In this document: positions 12,386-23,554 of the stretch, piece by piece
Layout: each line of letters begins with the position of its first letter
Numbering within the stretch: position 1 is the first letter of the stretch
DNA from: Manihot esculenta
Lineage: Eukaryota; Streptophyta; Magnoliopsida; Malpighiales; Euphorbiaceae
Reading direction: 5' to 3'
Length of the DNA stretch: 64,000 nucleotides
Assembly: GCF_001659605.2 (NCBI RefSeq)
Contig: NC_035166.2
Span: 18,183,279 to 18,247,278 of the forward strand
Notes under the pieces: generated by a model
What the model saw: the letters and a program-made list of their open reading frames with translations, nothing else
Database searches by the model: none
Told to the model about the DNA's origin: nothing
Made by a program: the position numbers and the translations under genes

Positions 12386-13020
12386 TTTTCCTTGGCAGTG
12401 AACCTGCTCAAATTAAGAGAGGACGAGGCTCATGAGCAATAAAATCTACAAAAAGGTCATAATTTTATTATTGTTTAAAAAAAATATTCGCCAAATGAAG
12501 CTCCTCTGAAGTAAATCTTTCGCAGAATGCTGTAGTTCGCAGGAAATTTTTGAGTCGAAATCGGGAACTAGGAAGGTAACAAAGGTGGCTATTTAAAAAT
12601 TAAGAGAATTGGCTATTTTATCCCTGATTTGTGACTAGTAAGATTTAGTATTTTTATTTTAAAAATAAAAAATTACTATTTAATTTCTATATTTTAAAAA
12701 AAAATTATTAATTAATAAAAAAATATATTCATGAGTTTTTAAAAAAAATTAACTTATTTTTTTGATAATTTTATCTGTTAAATAATTTTATAAAAAATTT
12801 ATTAATTAATTTTTTCTTGTCAAAAATATTTTATAATTTTTTATAATACGTAATAGTTAAAATTAGAAAAAGAACTGATGAATAAATTTTTCAAAATCTC
12901 AAATGTTTTAATATATTTTTTAAAATTTAAAAAATTAATTAATAAGTTTTTTTAAAATATAAAAACTAAATAATAATTTTTTTCTTTTATAAATTTAATG
13001 TTTTAATTTCTAATTTTTAT
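12386..13020. other. PPR promoter side and AT-rich spacer
   Basis: This lies upstream of the PPR gene and downstream of the receptor-like gene. From about 12600 on it is very AT-rich. I see no clear TATA box or coding segment. Confidence 0.45.
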
Positions 13021-13144
13021 TTCTATCAATATTGAGGTCCATGAATACAATTTTTTGTTTTTTCAGGAGCAAAAATAAAAATTAACCTTAATTCTCGACT
13101 AAATACTACCATCAAATAAATGGATCGACAAAACATGTTTAGGA

Positions 13145-13232
13145 ATATGTTCGCAACTAGATTCTTTGCAGCTATGAAAGTCTCATCAACAATGCTTCCT
13201 TTGTACACATTTCCAAATACTCCAGCAAAACA
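13145..13232 (-). pseudogene. Kinase glycine-loop fragment of a second receptor-like kinase
   Basis: A short minus-strand stretch reads GVFGNVYKGSIVDETFIAAK, the glycine-rich loop (GxFGxVYKG) and the AxK lysine region of a plant receptor kinase. Sequence on both sides is not kinase-like. It lies just downstream of the pseudokinase gene on the same strand. The neighbouring gene has its own, different N-lobe, so this is not a missing exon of it but a remnant of a duplicated relative. Confidence 0.6.
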
Positions 13233-13393
13233 ATTCAAGTTATTGTAATTGTAAATTATTTGAGACAAATTTCCCCTGCATCAGTTTCTCTGTTGTCTTG
13301 GAATTTTAAATTTTATATTTCTATTAGTTTGCATAGGTTGTCTTGGAAAATCTATTCAGGTACAGCATAACAGAGTTGAAATTTCTAGTGGTC

Positions 13394-15070
13394 TTATTCA
13401 GATACAGCACGTTTATGTCTTTTGTCTCCATCTCCATGATTTCTTCTATGGCTCTGCGTAGCTGTAACCTGGCAAGACTCGTACGCTCTTGTTATCATGT
13501 TGAATATCTGATTCAAGCTAGGATATTTACTTGTTGATTGATCAGTGCACATCAAGCCCAGGGCTATTCCATGTTTTGCCTGATCAAACATATTTTCGGA
13601 CAATTTCATTCTTGAATCAATCACATTGCAGAGATTTCCAGGATAACTCATCCTGATGTACTCTATAAAATCAGCCTCACCCATCTCAAATTCCTCCTGT
13701 GGTCTTCTGTTTGTTATCATCTCCAGTAGAAATACTCCAAATCTGTAAATGTCTGGAACAAAAATGGACAATTATCTTTTATTTAAACAAAAAAATTGCA
13801 AAATGTAGCTTAGGAGAGTTGAAAACATACTTCTGGAGTTGCTGTTTTGAACTCCAACTTTGAATCTTGAAATGAGTGGCTCCAGATTTTCAGACAGAAT
13901 CACACTTTTGGTTCTGAGATCATAACCCACTTCAGGCCATTGCTCCTGCAGATAACACATGCCTTCCACAACTCCCATGAGTACTTTCAACCTTTGCTTC
14001 CATGAAGGAACCGACTCTACAGCAGATAGCCACATTTCAATGTTCTCTCCTTCTGTCCATTCTGTAACAATTGCTCTCAGTTTTCTGTCAGTACACCAAC
14101 CAAACACTTGAACTACATTCTTGTGACATAGTTGAACAAGAACCCTGCATTCCCAGATAAATCTCCGGCGGTCTTCCTGTGAAATGCTGTCCCAGTAGAT
14201 TTCTATCCTGACCTCAGTTCCCTCTCGAAGTGTTCCTCTATACATACTCACTCCTTCACTCTTGGCCACCAGATTCTTTCTGGAGAACTGATTGGTTGCA
14301 GCCTTTAGTATTGCTGGTGTGAATCTGTGCTTTCTCTGGAGAAATCTTGGTAAGTAATCTGGCCTTTTCAGACATAGCCATCCGAAGCAAACTATGATAA
14401 GAATCACAAATATGGGAAATCCAAGCAACAGAAGTATAGCTTTGATCTTATAGTTCCTGTGACTTGGGAGGAGACCAGAATGAAGAAAACTTGAAGAATT
14501 GAACCGCTTGAAGAACTGAGAATCAGAGATTTTACACTCTGAAAAATAGTTATATGACAGATTGAGAAATGTAAGGTCGGAAACAGGAGTGAAACTCTCA
14601 ACAGGAAAATCACCTGTAAGGGCATTAAGACTTAAATCAAGAGCCTGAATCTGAGTACATGACAGGACCTCTACAGGAAAACTACCCTTCAAAGAATTGT
14701 TGGACAAATCAATGGATAAGATTGTTAAAGGACAGAACTTCCAGAAGAAGTTGTATGACAAGTACAAAGGTACAATCTTTGGACGATTCCTGAGGTCTAT
14801 TTTGGGAAAAGATTCAACACAATTAGGGTTCTTGGATTCGTTACAGAGATGACTAGCAACAATGGTGGACTTGAAGATCTCAAAAAGATCCGCAGGTGAC
14901 GAGTAATTGCAGTATCTAAGAGAAGGGTTGTGGAGACAGTTGGTCTTGATTGTGGTATTGAAATCTGGTGGGGGTTTTAAGTTTGCAAGATCCTCAACAA
15001 GTGTTGCAGAATCTGAAAGTGAAAGTACTGCGATGAGGAGGAAGATGGAACTTGCAGAAATGGATGCCAT
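13394..15070 (-). CDS. LRR receptor-like protein with degenerate kinase domain, 2 exons
   Basis: I model this as complement(join(13394..13752,13831..15070)), 532 residues. The donor AGAA|GTATGT and acceptor TTGTTCCAG|ACATTTAC keep the frame (phase 1, 78-bp intron). The start chosen is the ATG at 15070, which opens a signal peptide (MASISASSIFLLIAVLSLS). An earlier in-frame ATG at 15169 would add a lysine-rich leader that hides it. A few LRRs follow (LTILSIDLSNNSLKGSFP, IQALDLSLNALTGDFP), then a transmembrane helix (AILLLLGFPIFVILIIVCF) and a kinase fold starting at FTPAILKAATNQFS. The key residues are gone: no glycine loop (SEGVSMYRG), no VAIK lysine (VRIEIYW), HRD replaced by GYD, and DFG replaced by RFK. 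It is probably a plasma-membrane pseudokinase that acts as scaffold or co-receptor, if expressed. Its ligand is unknown. Confidence 0.8.
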
Positions 15071-15239
15071 GGATATGATTTTTTTTTTCTTCTTTTTCTC
15101 CCAGAGATTTTCAAGTCTCATGCAGTTGGGAATTGAGAATTTTAAGGTAGTTATAAGAGGATTATCCATGTTAACACGTTCCAGACCTCCACTTAAATTT
15201 GTTTGGCAGTTTGCTTGAGTGGCTCTGTTACTCGGGCAA

Positions 15240-15590
15240 TTCTACTATCCAGTCGAGAAATGTCATGTGTTAAAATAAAATAAATCCTACTTTAATGGTA
15301 GAATTTATTATAATTTTAATTAATTTATCATTTATTTATTAATTAAATATTCATACACTTGTTATATATTTATTTATCATTTTCATTAAATATAAAACTA
15401 ATTTTATGAAATAAAAATGTAATGTTGCAAATGAACATATAATTATTCTGCATATTAAATATGTCAAATATAAAATTTTAACTAGAAGTTATTCATACGA
15501 TATAATCTTTTATCTAACCATTATAAAAGTGTTTAAATATTTAGTAATATTCTAAAATCCAGAAAATAGGATTTTCAGTGATTGTGTGAG
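15240..15590. other. AT-rich spacer
   Basis: This is AT-rich sequence upstream of the receptor-like gene. No gene, promoter element or repeat can be supported. Confidence 0.5.
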
Positions 15591-15720
15591 TTTAGATAGA
15601 GAACGTCTAACCGCCTCTCTGCTACGGTGTCACTTGTCCATGTCACTCAGATTTATATGTACGGATGTGTGAGCCCCTCTATACGCCAGATGACCATTTA
15701 ATTTCTTTTGTCGCGCATGC

Positions 15721-15925
15721 GGTCAAGGTTGCGAAGCGATCGAACCGTGAAGCGACCAGGCCTGCTCTCCTTCCTATGGTCACATCACCAGACTGAACTT
15801 CCTTTGGAAAGGTCCGCGTGTGAGGTTTATACGGTCAGGGCTGCGAAGCGACCGAGTCTGCTCTTCTTTTTCTGGTCACATCACCAAATTAGATTTCGGA
15901 AGGGTCCGCATGTGAGATCTGTCCG
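15721..15925 (+). repeat. Diverged tandem duplication, about 112-bp period
   Basis: Two imperfect copies start at 15721 and 15833 with GGTCA(A/G)GG(T/C)TGCGAAGCG. Both continue through a TGGTCACATCACCA block and a GGTCCGC(A/G)TGTGAG block. The sequence is GC-richer than its flanks and shows no protein. It may be part of a non-coding element together with the next repeat. Confidence 0.65.
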
Positions 15926-15977
15926 ACCTGCTTTTTTTATTAGGTTGGAACACGCAATTTAGGCTGACTCACTTTAA

Positions 15978-16122
15978 GAAGGGATTGGTGGACTTTGGGT
16001 CTGTCTTTCTCATTAGAGCCTGACCTTACTTGCAGTTGTAGAAGGCCCGACGGGACTTGGTGGACTTTAGACCTACCTTTCTCATTAAGGCTTGGCCTTA
16101 CTCGTAGGTGTAGAAGGTCCGG
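15978..16122 (+). repeat. Diverged tandem duplication, 72-bp period
   Basis: Two copies follow each other. GGTGGACTTT recurs at 15987 and 16059, followed by CTTTCTCATTA and a GTAGAAGG(C/T)CCG(A/G) end. The repeat lies just right of the 112-bp duplication. Together they form a GC-rich island of about 500 bp in AT-rich spacer, possibly an old non-autonomous element. Confidence 0.65.
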
Positions 16123-16281
16123 CCGTCATCATTTAGTATAGTGAGAGTAATACTGATGATTATTGTTAGAAGCAATATTAATCAAGGCAATTATTTTATT
16201 TATTTAAATCTTCTGGTTCTTAAACTTTCAACAACTGAATATCAAAGTCTTATTAACAATTAGATATGCATACGGGTGAAC

Positions 16282-16735
16282 GATATTCAGTTCAAACCGA
16301 AAAAAACCGATCGAATTGAATTAATTTAAAAATTCAGTTCGGTTTTTTATTCAATTCGGTTCAGTTTGATTTTTAATTTCAGGAATTTTAATTATTTCGG
16401 TTCGGTTCGATTTTAATCAGAAAAAAATCAAAAAAAGGAAACCGAACCGATTATTGATAATAATATGTTATTTTCAATAATATAGAGAAATTAAATTATA
16501 TTAAAATTAAAATATTTTAATTAAATTTTAAAATATTAAAAATAAAGTGTAAAAAATAAAAAATTTATTAAAAATTAAAACCAATCAAACCGAACTGAAT
16601 CAAATCAAATCAGACTGATTTAGTTCGATTCGATTTTTAATCAAAATCAATTCGATTCAGTTTTCATTAATACAAAAATTTCAGTTTTTGATTTATTCAG
16701 TTATATTCAATTTTAAACAGAACCGAACGAATATC
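16282..16735. mobile_element. MITE-like foldback element, copy 1
   Basis: About 454 bp. It begins GATATTCAGTTCAAACCG and ends in the rough inverse (CAGAACCGAACGAATATC). TTCGGTTCGGTTCG-type motifs point inward from both sides. The middle is AT-rich (ATTATTTTCAATAATAT). A second copy at 37881..38332 aligns along its whole length. It has no coding capacity. I could not identify a target duplication, so the superfamily is left open. Confidence 0.7.
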
Positions 16736-17073
16736 AAAAGGAGCAGCAGCGTTGACCCCTCACACCCTCTCCCTAAAATATTTTTATATGTGTAATTTTT
16801 AATTATTTAATTGACTTTTTAAAATTAATAATAAAATTTAAAATATAATGAACAGTAAAAATGTTAATTCTTTAAAATATTTTAATAAATTAATATAATT
16901 TAATTTTTTATTATTTAGTCTAAAAAATCAACAATATCAGCACCTCATTAAAACTTGGGAAATATTTAGAAAGGGATAGAAATCAGAAACAGACAACAAG
17001 GGTTAATCATCGTGTCAAGGACATTGGTCCCCGGCGGCAGCAACAGATCAACCCAGTAGACTGTTGATTGAAT
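16736..17073. other. AT-rich spacer
   Basis: This stretch runs between the MITE and the bHLH stop codon. It includes likely 3' flank of the bHLH pseudogene. Nothing else was recognised. Confidence 0.45.
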
Positions 17074-17976
17074 CTATTCATTATTTGCTATGGTCTGAAG
17101 AAGCTCCCTTGGAACCAAGCACTTTTCCTGTGAGTACAACTTCTCTTGAACTGTTGGAGATGCAAGAAGAATTTGGAGTTCTTGCATATGCAAATTCAGT
17201 TCCTTTCCTGCAGAGACATATTATTTTTCTCAGAAACTCAAAATTTTCATTATCAAGAAAAAAATATTAAGGAAGATGTGAAGTTAATAATATATGAAGA
17301 TACCTGATGCATTGGTTCCATGAGTTGAAGGAGTTTAACTTGAGCCTGCATGAATTTGACATACTTGGAAGCAGCTTGAAGCATTTCCGCCGTGTTCATT
17401 TTATTCCCTCCAGGAACCAGCTTTCCAAGTTCTTGTGTCATCTCAGTTATCTTCCTTCTCCTCTCTCGTGCTGCAATACTCTGCGCAGACAATGCTCCCT
17501 CCGCTTGGTTTTTTCCCAGTGCTATTGCAGCCACTTCTTCCTCCATTAAAAGCTGCTTCCGAAACCTGAAACTCTGGCAGTACTAGTGCTGGAAAATCTG
17601 GGATTACCAGATCAGAATTCGCAATGAACCCATCGAAGAAAATCGGTGAAAAACTTGAGTGGCAAGCATCTGCATAACTCTTTCGGCGTTTTGGGTAGTG
17701 GCAGTACTCGAATTCTTGGAGAAGAGAGGTATCATGGGATAAAGACATGACGTTGTCTATAGGTGAAGAAGAGAAGTAAGGAAGGAGATTGGTGTAGCTA
17801 TCATAGTAAAAGAGGTCATCATCAAATTCAAACAAGGGGTTGATGGAGAAATCTGAAAAGGTGATCAAGTTGTCATTGTGAGCAAGAAGCTGATGATCAT
17901 GATCTGTTTCAACGTCCGAGTGGGGAGAGATTGATAACTGTTAGTGGTGGTTATAGGAACAAAAACTCAAAACCAT
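17074..17976 (-). pseudogene. bHLH transcription factor (bHLH052/053-like), disabled
   Basis: The minus-strand frame starts at an ATG at 17976 (MVLSFCSYNHH). It meets a TAA at 17941-17943 and then continues in the same frame through QLSISPHSD to PSGGS. One extra base at about 17493 then breaks the frame exactly before the basic region. The next frame reads LSAQSIAARERRRKI, the helix-loop-helix with LVPGGNKMNTAEMLQAA, and YVKFMQAQVKLLQLM. An intron follows (donor CAG|GTATCT at 17303). The last exon, 17074 to about 17202, carries QEKLYSQEKCLVPRELLQ, a tail shared by this bHLH subfamily. The acceptor is unclear: TCTGCAG would give the wrong frame, while an AG four to five bases later fits. An intact member would be a nuclear DNA-binding dimer. 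With two lesions this copy is probably a pseudogene. Assembly error could explain one lesion but hardly both. Confidence 0.82.
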
Positions 17977-18713
17977 GTTCAACCTAAAAAATGAAAATCC
18001 CAGTTACCTAAAGAAGAATGAAGTTGGACATGAAGCCTAGACCACAAAAAATTAAATAACTAATTACATGCAGACTAAAGAAAAACAAAAATAAACGAAA
18101 ACCCACAAGATATAATGAGATACCTGTAGAGATACTGTCGTTTTTGCTTGTTGAAAAGAAGTAGACTTGAGGTTGCGAACAAACCTTATCAAAACAATCA
18201 AATCAACTGTACTTTAATTGTAAGATCAGATTTTCATGCTGTATATGTTGGCATCCAGGATAAGTAGAGGTTTTGAAAACTGTACATCTTACATTTGTTG
18301 AGATGTTAAAACCATTGACTCAATTCAATCAAGTATTTGTCTTAACTAAAATTTATTCTAAGAATTCAATTCAATCAAGCTCAATGATCCTCACCAATGA
18401 GCTTGACCATCAGCGCCCAATGAGCATGTGATATTTCAAACCCTTCTCTATCTTCACTGCTATAGTCTTCGCAATTTTTCTGCTTTAATTTGTATTTTTG
18501 GAGACTGTATTATTATTTACAAGTTCGTTCAATCTTTCTGGTCTGGATCTGCATAATCAAAAATAAATTTTGCTTGGTGGAAATTATATGGAGGAAATAA
18601 GTTCCTCCAAAATGTTCAATTGTGTAATTTGTGGGCTCACCTTAATAGTTGGTCTTTGTATTGGAGGCTATGAATTTATACTGTCCTTAAAACATGAAAT
18701 TTTGTTGTGACAG
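17977..18713. other. bHLH upstream region and remnant intron of the TWINKLE relic
   Basis: 17977..18250 is 5' flank of the bHLH copy on the minus strand and may hold an untranslated exon. The part up to 18713 ends in TTTGTTGTGACAG, an intron 3' end leading into the next exon relic. No further helicase exon was recognised here. Confidence 0.5.
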
Positions 18714-18852
18714 GATTGAAACAGAGTACGTAAGTCAGATGGTTACACTGGTTTGCTCAACATCATGCCTGGTTTGTAGCACAACCCAGGCAGGCTCGTT
18801 CTCATGTGCTTTGATATTGTGTGGCTATTTTCTGATTCACAATCACAACTGG
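18714..18852 (+). pseudogene. TWINKLE-type primase/helicase relic, penultimate exon
   Basis: After the acceptor at 18713 the sequence encodes TEYVSQMVTLV. After a small deletion and a frame change it then encodes FAQHHAWFVAQPRQ. This matches the C-terminal helicase part of the plant TWINKLE protein (family motif FAQHHACHVWFVAHPRQ, as I recall it). Expected bases are missing at two places, so the exon was already decaying. Intact TWINKLE is a dual mitochondrial/plastid DNA primase-helicase related to the T7 gp4 protein. The Copia element begins at 18853, inside what should be the following exon. Confidence 0.78.
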
Positions 18853-19081
18853 TGTGAAGATATTGAAAGAAATTTGATTCTGTATTTTTATAGGACCTGC
18901 TTGTATTTTTGCCTTGTTTCTTATTGTCTTTATTTGGCTTGTATTTAATATTACAAGGACTGTTTTATTATTGTGCTTGGCCTGTAAAAAGGGCTTCTGA
19001 CCATTGTACAAAAGATAATTCATTTTTTCTCCATGAGATAATAAAATTTGATTTTTCTCTCTCTCTTGATTCTTCCTTATA
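18853..19081 (+). repeat. 5' LTR of Copia 1
   Basis: It begins TGTGAAGATATTG and ends TTCCTTATA directly before the primer-binding site. It contains an AATAAAATTTG poly(A)-signal-like site near its end and a pyrimidine-rich tail, as does the partner LTR at 32520. Confidence 0.85.
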
Positions 19082-19093
19082 TGGTATCAGAGC
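19082..19093 (+). other. Primer-binding site of Copia 1
   Basis: TGGTATCAGAGC follows the LTR directly. It is complementary to the 3' end of plant initiator tRNA-Met, the usual primer for these elements. Confidence 0.9.
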
Positions 19094-19295
19094 CGCGGTC
19101 AAGGTTCTAGTAATTGTCACGCCTTTCGAATCTCCTCCTCTCTTCAGATCTGCAATGCATGTCAATCAATCCTTACAAAAATGCAAGAACATGGTGAAAG
19201 CAGCAAAGAGGAAAGAGCCTTGGTGTTTGGTAAGTAAAAAATGACGATACAGATGCTTGGAGATCTGCTTACCTTATAATTATCGAATCATCCGG

Positions 19296-20908
19296 ATATG
19301 GTTCTCGTCTCTACTCTTCTAATAGGGACCAACTTCAGATCTTGGCATAGAGCTATTAGAATAGCATTAGGAGTCAAAGAGAAGTGAGGGTTTATAGAAG
19401 GTACAATTTTTATACCAGATAGGAACTCCAAACAGTATGAGCTATGGAGAAAATGTGACTTTATGGTCTCATCTTGGATATTAAATTCAATATCCAAAGA
19501 TCTTGTAGATGGCTTCATCTACACAGTTTCAGCTCGTGACCTCTGACTCGAAATCACTAAAAGGTTCAGGGAATGTAATGAGCCAATGATATATCAATTA
19601 TATAGGAAAATTTCCTTGATTGTGCAAGAAAATGTCTCTGTATTGGCCTATTTCACAAGACTCAAGACGTTATGGCATGAGTTGGGGCCTATGGAGACTC
19701 TGCCTCTATGTACCTATGGTACTTCAAAGGCTATAGACGAGATTAACAGTAGAAACAAACTTATGCAATTTCTCATGGGTCTTAACGATGCTTACAGTCC
19801 TATAAGAGACCAGATCCTTGGAATGGACCTTCTGCCCTTTGTGAATAAGACATATTCCATGGTACTCAAATTTGAGTCCCAAAAGGAAGTCTTAGGAAAC
19901 ATAAGCAGTAATATGGATTCTCTAGTCCTGCTTAATAAAGTACATGGATAATTTCAAGGGAAACAAAGGAAGCCTGAGTCCAAGAAAGTATTGTGACATG
20001 AATGGTCACGTCAGAGAGGGTTGCTTCAAACTAATAAACTATTCTAAGTAGTATAAGCCCAAGAATAAGACTAGATGATAGTCTTCTAGATAAGATAGGA
20101 ACACAAGGAATAGAGATAAGATAGTGGCAGCTGTAGAAGGACCTTATTATGAAGGGGACAATCCTTTTGAAATATATGATGCCACAATGAAGATTGATGA
20201 ACTGAGTGTAATGCTCAGTTCACTTCAACAAGAGGTTACAAAGCTGAGCAAAGGAAAGACAGTCCTTACAGCTAGTACTAAAGTTTTAGATTACTGTGGA
20301 GGGACTGCTTCTGATACAAGCCTCATGGACTTTACAAGTACTTCCAACTTAAGTTTTATCTATTGTGCATCTATTTATAATAATGCTGATAAGATATTAG
20401 ATACTATAGCCACAAACCATATGTCTTCTAATAAATCTCTGTTTAAATCATTGCAAGTACTTGATAAAACTATCTATGTTTATCTCCCTGATGCCACTGC
20501 CCTTAAGGTCACCCATAGAGGATCAATTCTTGTATCTGATTGTGTACAACTTGACAATGTTCTTTTTGTATCAAAGTTTCATTACAATATCATCTCAATT
20601 AGTAAGTTGATCCATACCTCACCTTTAAGTTTGATTTTTTGCTCTAATTGTTGTATAATACAGGACCCTCTTGAGTGGTTGCTGTAGGAAAAGAGGAAGC
20701 AGGTCTATACAAACTAAATCAGTTAAGATTTTTGCTTTCTGAAATTAAAAATTGCTTAATTCAAGCAGTTCATTTGTTTCCTGATCTACACTCATCTATA
20801 AATACCATGCTTTCTAAGACTTGCAATAATAAAGAAAGCTCTTTTGACATGTCTAATGCCTGTATGCATGCTGTTAATGTAATTGACCTCCATGATAGAC
20901 TTGGGCAT
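19296..20908 (+). pseudogene. Copia 1 gag, protease and pre-integrase part
   Basis: The gag begins around LIGTNFRSWHRAIRIALGVK (retrotran_gag family) and continues MIYQLYRKISLIVQENVSVL and LMGLNDAYSPIRDQIL. It is broken by stops (TGA after GVKEK, and within SARDL). A zinc-knuckle remnant, CDMNGHVREGCFKL near 19994, has lost its first cysteine. The protease motif reads DTIATNHMSS instead of DTGATxHM, so the catalytic triad is damaged. The pre-integrase motif LHDRLGH ends at the G1 insertion. No part can give a working product. Confidence 0.85.
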
Positions 20909-23283
20909 TGTAATACCCGGCTAATTCAGACATCGGCAATTCTACCGTCCGGTGGAATTCAAGGATGTCAGAGGTTTCTAGAAGGGTAAGAGAAAGGTTT
21001 TCTAAAATATTTGCAAGTGTTTTAAAGGTTTAGCGTAGAAAACGAGTTGAATTTCGTGGAGAATTGGCCAAAGGAGTTTCTGTCATGTTCGGCCCCCGAA
21101 GGTGAAGTTCGGCCGCCGAAAGTGCCCAATGTTCGGCCCCCGAAGGTTATGTTCGGCCCCCAAAAGTTGCATGGTTTTGCATGCAGTTTCGGCAGCCGAA
21201 GCTGAGGTGGTCGGTTAGTTGTGCATGCTCCTCAGTCCGTGGTTTGGCCAGGTGTTCACCTCCAGATCATGACCAGAGGTTAGGCCACGTCTCCCTTGAC
21301 TCATCTGCAAGTTTTTAATCAGCCTATGCAGAGGGTTGATCATTTGCAAAAGGTTTTGAACGTTTTTGAGAGAAAAGAAGAGTTGTGAGGGTTTGAAGCT
21401 TTGGAGGAGGAGTTGCTGAGTTTGGTTGTTCCTCTTCTGATTTCAGGAGGTAAGGGAAGTCTTTAAGTTTGTTTTAATGGTTTTTTAACAGCTTTTAAAG
21501 AGGTTAAGGGTAGAGTTGCATGTTTAGGTTTTAGAGTTTAGTTTTTGATGTATTTAATGGTTTTTGCATGATTATGTGTTATGTGTGCTGTTTGTTGGGG
21601 TTAATAGGTAGTTTTGGACCCCTTGGTGCATATACCAAAGTATGTGCAAGTTGAGGAGTTGAGTTATGCATGTGGAGAGGAGTTGTTGATTAGCAGAAGA
21701 TGGTTGTGCACGAAGCTGAGTTCTGGATGAACTCAGGTTCGGCCGCCGAAGGGAGGATTCGGCCGCCGAACCCCTTGCATGGTGGCTTAGGCTGCCACAG
21801 CTTGCCCTTGAGTGTTTTTGAGGTTTCGGCCGCCTAAAGTGGAGATTCGGCCGCCGAAGGTATGCCAGTTTCGGCTCTGGACAGGGCATTCGGCCGCCGA
21901 ACCTGCAGGCGAATGTGTTCTGTCTAGTTTTTCTTTTGTATGCTAAATGTGATTGTTTTGAGGTATTCTAGAGGGATTTTGGGGAGATGTTTATCAGTAA
22001 TATAGAGTATGTTTGGTACCTCATTTGAGTCCTTCATTGTAGGGTTGGACCCGAGGAACCGAGGTGTTTAGCAGTAGTAGCTGCTTCAGAGTTAGAGTTG
22101 GTCCAGAGCTAGTTAGTCCAGAGTTAGCCAAGCAGAGGCTACAGGTGAGTGGAACTAACTTAATGTTTTAACTTGAGAAATGACATATCTTAGCATGATC
22201 CATGCATCATAAGATGCCATGTTTTATATTAGGTTGTGTTGCATTAGAACTCACGAATATGCTGCATTGCATAAGATGATATTTGTGCGGATGAATGTTG
22301 GATGATCCTTAGCCCTTGATAGAGCACAGAGTACAGATATAGAATTATGGCATGAGGTAGCCATACCAGGTCGCCCCTGGATAGTCCAGGTCGCTCCTGG
22401 TACTATGAGATAGACAGTTTGACCTGACTCAGATAGAGAAGTCCAGGTGAGGCCTAATCGCCCCTGGCACAGTTGGCCTTGTGATAGAGCCAGGGAAGAG
22501 AAGTCCAGGTGAGGCCTAATCGCCCCTGGCACAGTTGGACATATTGTTATATGTATACACTGAAGGGCTATTGGTGACAAGTTCATCCTTTTGATGATAT
22601 GTTGTGATGTGATGCATTTCATGAGAACATGTAATTAATGAACTGTTTTGCCTGTTCCTTCTCACTGGGCTGTAGTAGCTCATCCCACTCCCTTAACCCC
22701 AGTTTTGCAGGTTCTGAGATAGCTATGGGAAGTCAAAGTCAGCAAGAGTACAGAGAACAGTGATGCATGAATGTATGTTTGTAATAGCATAGTGGACATG
22801 ATGGAATTAAAAGAGTAGTTGTCATGTAATGTATCGATATGTACTATCAGTTACTGGATAGACTCGTGCTTTCTCTAGTGTCGTTGTCATAGTGTGATGT
22901 ATGATTAATCCCTTTGTACATACATCCTGTTTTACGTTTCTTGATGAGAAATGTGTGAGTTGGGCTTAACGTATGGCTTTGATGAGATACCAATGGGATG
23001 TGTTATAGATTAAAAGGGTTTCAATCCCTTGAACCACAGAGATGGTAGTCCCTGGTATAGGCCCTGAGGGCCCTTTCAGATTGACATATCTGAGTAGCAG
23101 TAGTTAAGCCTACAGAGTTTTACAGGATTGTTAAGTCGTTTTATATCATGTATGGGATTTATCAGGTACACAGAGAGTATAGTCGGCTTACTACGGGTCC
23201 CGGCGGCCTTAAGCCGATCTGGATCCTAGTGCCAGTGATGGTTCGGGCCGTTACAGAGGGGTACCGGTTTCCGGGTCGTTACA
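20909..23283 (+). repeat. 5' LTR of G1
   Basis: 2375 bp, TGTAATACC to CGTTACA. It contains several TTCGGCCGCCGAA or TTCGGCCCCCGAA motifs (21090-21200 and 21739-21900), a GTAAGG donor-like site at 21450, a GTGAGT at 22145, a GGCCTAATCGCCCCTGGCAC unit repeated near 22450 and 22520, and an acceptor-like CCAGTTTTGCAG ending at 22710. Confidence 0.92.
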
Positions 23284-23286
23284 GAT

Positions 23287-23298
23287 TGGTATCAGAGC
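23287..23298 (+). other. Primer-binding site of G1
   Basis: TGGTATCAGAGC sits three bases (GAT) after the LTR end and is complementary to initiator tRNA-Met. The same spacing is seen in G2 and G3. Confidence 0.9.
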
Positions 23299-23554
23299 AT
23301 AGGGCCTCAAGAGTACGGTGTGTTGAGATATCCCACATCGGAAAGAGGTGTTGTCTGTTATAGGAAGGGAAGCACAATAGGTAAAATCATGTCCACTAAG
23401 ATAGAATGTGGAGTGTTGTCTTGCATGCTGATGTGAAATGCCATGATGAGATGCATGTGCATTATTGATATGATAGCTATATGTGTTGCGGAATCATGTG
23501 TTCTCACATGGATCATTTGATGTTTTGTGTGATATTGTGCTTTTCAGAAACAGG

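Noticed and set aside
18694..18948. Short plus-strand frame over the TWINKLE relic and Copia LTR start
   Set aside because: It mixes a frameshifted exon relic with LTR sequence and is not a gene.
23287..23298. tRNA-like match
   Set aside because: This is the 12-base primer-binding site complementary to tRNA-Met, not a tRNA gene. I found no cloverleaf anywhere in the window.
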